NCBI GenBank assembly: GCA_900767075.1
Contig: CAAFXX010000472.1
Location: forward strand, 1-8,373
Length of the DNA: 8,373 nucleotides
From: Bacteroidales bacterium
Lineage (GTDB): Bacteria > Bacteroidota > Bacteroidia > Bacteroidales > Muribaculaceae
Direction of reading: 5' to 3'
A program made the position numbers and the translations under genes. Below the pieces are notes generated by a model. That model was not told the DNA's origin and ran no database searches. It saw only the letters and a program-made list of their open reading frames with translations. Below, piece by piece: positions 6,343 to 8,373 of this stretch (positions within the stretch are counted from its first letter, which is position 1; each line of letters opens with the position of its first letter).

Positions 6343-7959
6343 ATGTTAATAGGAAATTATCTTAAAATCGCTTTTGCCGCCGGTATGCTGTGTCTTGTTC
6401 CTTCTGTTCTTAATGCAGAGGATTCAGAGACATGGAAGCCGATTGGTAACGGGCAGATTCGCGATGACATTGTTACAAAATCGTATATTCTTTCCAGTTT
6501 CTACGAATTTGACGTTGAGATGCAGGAAAGCGAGCAGACCCCGGGACGTTACCGCCTGGTGAACGCTTACAAGAACTGTCCCAGCGTGGGAGGGGGAGCT
6601 TATCCCGAGGATGCCGTAAACTATCTTGTGGTCGACGCCTCGGATCCTGAGCATGTATATATCGAGCCCGGTGGAACAAGCTATTTCATTGGCGAGGGGC
6701 AGCAGCTTTGTGTATGGTCGATCGCCGATGACTATTACAACAATAAGTATGGAAACTGGGATTTTGCCGACGAGGAAGGTGTATGCGGCAAGCTCAAGGA
6801 AGGAATCATCACCTTCCCTCCCGGCTCCGTGCTTACAGTGCCCGTAGAGGAACTTGTGTTCGTTCCCGATAATCATGATTTCATCTGGCAAATGTGTAAC
6901 AGCAGCGGTAAATTCCGTATTCTTCTCCCCGGGGTGCCCCATACGGACATTGCAATCAGCCTTATGGGTGTCACCGATGATCAGACAGGCGTGAATTATT
7001 ATATGGCGCTTGACGACGGTGTTGAGTCAGCCGTGGGAGCGTTGTTCAAGGGGGAATATACACCGGAAATGGCAGAAAGCATATGCAAGACAGTCGACGG
7101 TACAGCCACGGATGCCCAGAAAGTGGAGACCGTGCGTGTCAACTCTTCCGGAATATCCACTTTCCCGTATTCAGACGACGGCATCTATACTTTGGTGGTG
7201 GTTCCGTATGCCGATGGAAAGGCATGGCCTGAGTCAAGCATCACGAGCGAATTCGCATATTCCGAGAAAGAATGGAAGAATATCGGCAACGCTTCGTACA
7301 CAGAAGCAATCCTGGCCTCGAATGAACTTAACAGTTACGGCTTCGTCATCGAACCCTATACGTTTGATGTGCCCGTACAGCAGAACGTTGCAAGCCCCTG
7401 GCTTATCCGTCTTGTCGACCCTTACGGACCTGACTGTTATCCTTATGCTACATCGAGCAACTATGATTCCTCGCGTCATCATTACATTACCTTTGACCTC
7501 GGGGACTTCAACGAGTGCATGATGCTCTATACGGATGATATCGGGATTTCAATAGGCAACGTGGGCAGAATTTCGGTATGGTCGTATTCCGACCGAGGCA
7601 GGAACAATGATCTCTCGCAGGCATTTATCGACATATATTATCCTGACGGTCTCCCTTCCGGTAAATTCGATTCTGTCACGAATACACTTACTTTTGAAAA
7701 AAGTGCCCTCAACATCAAGTGCAGCGCTAATCCCACGGCATGGTATGCCGCTAACCGTAACGGTACTTTTGAGCTTAAATTGACCGATGGTGTAAAGATT
7801 ACCGAAAAGCCCTCGGGTGTGACCGAAATCGGGGCTGATCCAGACGGCACCGGGGCGGAATACTATACTCTTTCCGGAATCCGTGTGGCTGGAGACCTTG
7901 CACCGGGCATCTACTTGGAACGCAAGGGGGGTAAATCCCGTAAGATTATGGTGAAATAA
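6343..7959 (+). CDS. Exported two-repeat protein of unknown function with C-terminal sorting-like tail
   Basis: A 538-residue exported protein with a signal peptide at residues 1-25 (likely cleavage LNA|ED). It contains two diverged copies of one domain. Copy A starts at W31 (WKPIGNG), with FDVEM, PGRYRLVNAY and YLVVDASDP.HVYIEP following. Copy B starts at W311 (WKNIGNA), with FDVPVQQ, PWLIRLVDPYG and HYITFDLGD. Both carry a similar VWS element and a G.L..G......TF closing strand. A linking beta-rich segment (about 200-310) looks like an Ig or Fn3 module. Tandem 'W..(I/L)G.' domains of this type occur in exported Bacteroidales proteins; I know of no proven function. The C-terminal tail reads YYTLSGIRV (507-515) and PGIYLE (521-526) and ends KIMVK, the same style as the upstream Omp28-like protein, so surface display or secretion is likely. 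The third gene follows after 31 bases. Confidence 0.82.
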   Translation: MLIGNYLKIAFAAGMLCLVPSVLNAEDSETWKPIGNGQIRDDIVTKSYILSSFYEFDVEMQESEQTPGRYRLVNAYKNCPSVGGGAYPEDAVNYLVVDASDPEHVYIEPGGTSYFIGEGQQLCVWSIADDYYNNKYGNWDFADEEGVCGKLKEGIITFPPGSVLTVPVEELVFVPDNHDFIWQMCNSSGKFRILLPGVPHTDIAISLMGVTDDQTGVNYYMALDDGVESAVGALFKGEYTPEMAESICKTVDGTATDAQKVETVRVNSSGISTFPYSDDGIYTLVVVPYADGKAWPESSITSEFAYSEKEWKNIGNASYTEAILASNELNSYGFVIEPYTFDVPVQQNVASPWLIRLVDPYGPDCYPYATSSNYDSSRHHYITFDLGDFNECMMLYTDDIGISIGNVGRISVWSYSDRGRNNDLSQAFIDIYYPDGLPSGKFDSVTNTLTFEKSALNIKCSANPTAWYAANRNGTFELKLTDGVKITEKPSGVTEIGADPDGTGAEYYTLSGIRVAGDLAPGIYLERKGGKSRKIMVK

Positions 7960-7990
7960 ATTGTAATACAATAATCAATAAGTGTAATAT

Positions 7991-8350
7991 ATGAAAGCAT
8001 CCAACAAACTTATCGCTTTGACCCTTACGGCAGTCACAGCCCTCACGGGCGGCGCGGCGGTATGGAAAGCCACGTCTTTCCCTTCGCGTCATTCTGCGGA
8101 TACTGCCACAGAGCGTAAGGGCATCATGCGGGCTCCTCTCAATCAGGAGCGTGCCAAGGGCCTCAAGGTGTTCGGTACGACTCAGATTGACTACGACCGC
8201 ATCCGTCACTTCGTGAATTATTACCAGAACCAGTACATGCTCGAGAAACTTCAGTGGATATCACGAGAGGATGAACCGGGAATCAGTACTATTCGAAATT
8301 TCCACTGTATATATGCCGGCGCCTATAACCCCGACGACGGGTTCTACTAT
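7991..8350 (+). CDS. N-terminal part of an exported protein (truncated at contig end)
   Basis: ATG at 7991 opens 120 codons that run without a stop into adapter sequence at 8351. The N-terminus (MKASNKLIALTLTAVTALTG) is a signal peptide with a basic start and hydrophobic core to about residue 24, probably cleaved near A24-T28. The mature part has KGLKVFGTTQIDY at 58-69, an aromatic-rich helical-looking stretch (FVNYYQNQYMLEKLQW) and YAGAYNPDDGFYY at 108-120. The last resembles repeat blades of exported Bacteroidales proteins in which a 'G.Y..DG.YY' turn recurs, but too little remains to name a family. It starts 31 bases after the repeat-protein gene with no terminator between, so the two are probably cotranscribed. 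The frame continues into the adapter as RSEEHTS, which must not be counted as protein. Confidence 0.75.
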
Positions 8351-8373
8351 AGATCGGAAGAGCACACGTCTGA
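8351..8373 (+). other. Illumina TruSeq adapter read-through at contig end (artefact)
   Basis: The last 23 bases start AGATCGGAAGAGCACACGTC and match the 5' end of the Illumina TruSeq read 1 3'-adapter over their whole length. They are not genomic. Translated in the frame of the preceding gene they give RSEEHTS, a tail familiar from contaminated database proteins. Genuine sequence ends at about 8350, though an adenine at the junction could be ambiguous. Confidence 0.97.

Noticed and set aside
6424..6942. 172-codon minus-strand frame opposite the repeat-protein gene
   Set aside because: A shadow of the plus-strand gene, which has a signal peptide, repeated domains and a C-terminal tail; the minus frame shows no recognisable motif.
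7010..7522. 170-codon plus-strand frame within the repeat-protein gene
   Set aside because: An alternative frame inside a well-supported gene, rich in Arg, Pro and Ser as expected for an out-of-frame reading.
7960..7972. ATTGTA-A-TACAAT palindrome between the second and third exported-protein genes
   Set aside because: Short, AT-rich and in a 31-base intergenic gap; too weak to call an operator or terminator.

Overview
The window looks like a fragment of a Bacteroidota chromosome, most likely order Bacteroidales and possibly Muribaculaceae or a relative. The evidence is Bacteroides-type promoter elements (TAnnTTTG), start codons without clear Shine-Dalgarno sequences, and secreted proteins ending in a short 'PG(I/L)Y...K(V/I)(L/M)VK/R' tail typical of that phylum. 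The family assignment is an inference. The fragment cuts a gene at each edge. Its last 23 bases match the start of the Illumina TruSeq adapter, so the biological sequence appears to stop at about base 8350.

Left block (1-3062, all minus strand): a compact set read from right to left. It holds an FprA-type flavodiiron protein (O2/NO reductase), a uracil-DNA-glycosylase-superfamily protein whose start overlaps the fprA stop by 8 bases, a DedA-family membrane protein 34 bases further on, and the N-terminal 163 residues of a family 2 glycosyltransferase 12 bases after that. The spacing suggests one operon. Detoxification of reactive species and DNA repair sit at the front, and envelope functions (lipid-carrier recycling, glycan transfer) at the back.

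Centre (3063-4093): a divergent promoter region. Two TAATTTTG boxes point away from each other around a TTCCA-N6-TGGAA dyad. The rightward one serves a 125-residue DUF486/DMT-family membrane protein. About 470 bases without a long gene follow. They contain a good Bacteroidales promoter, a 40-codon small ORF directly downstream of it, and inverted repeats sharing the core GCAATATT.

Right block (4094-8350, all plus strand): three genes for exported proteins. The first is an Omp28-like protein with a thioredoxin-type CGYC motif in a large multidomain envelope. The second is a two-copy repeat protein of unknown function. The third is an exported protein, cut off by the adapter, starting 31 bases after the second. 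The first two end in the same kind of C-terminal tail, resembling a type IX secretion or surface-sorting tail. A hairpin terminator follows the first gene, and a second terminator-like hairpin lies in the leader of the second. This block looks like a small surface or secreted-protein locus whose function the sequence does not reveal. No mobile element, CRISPR array, tRNA or rRNA was seen.
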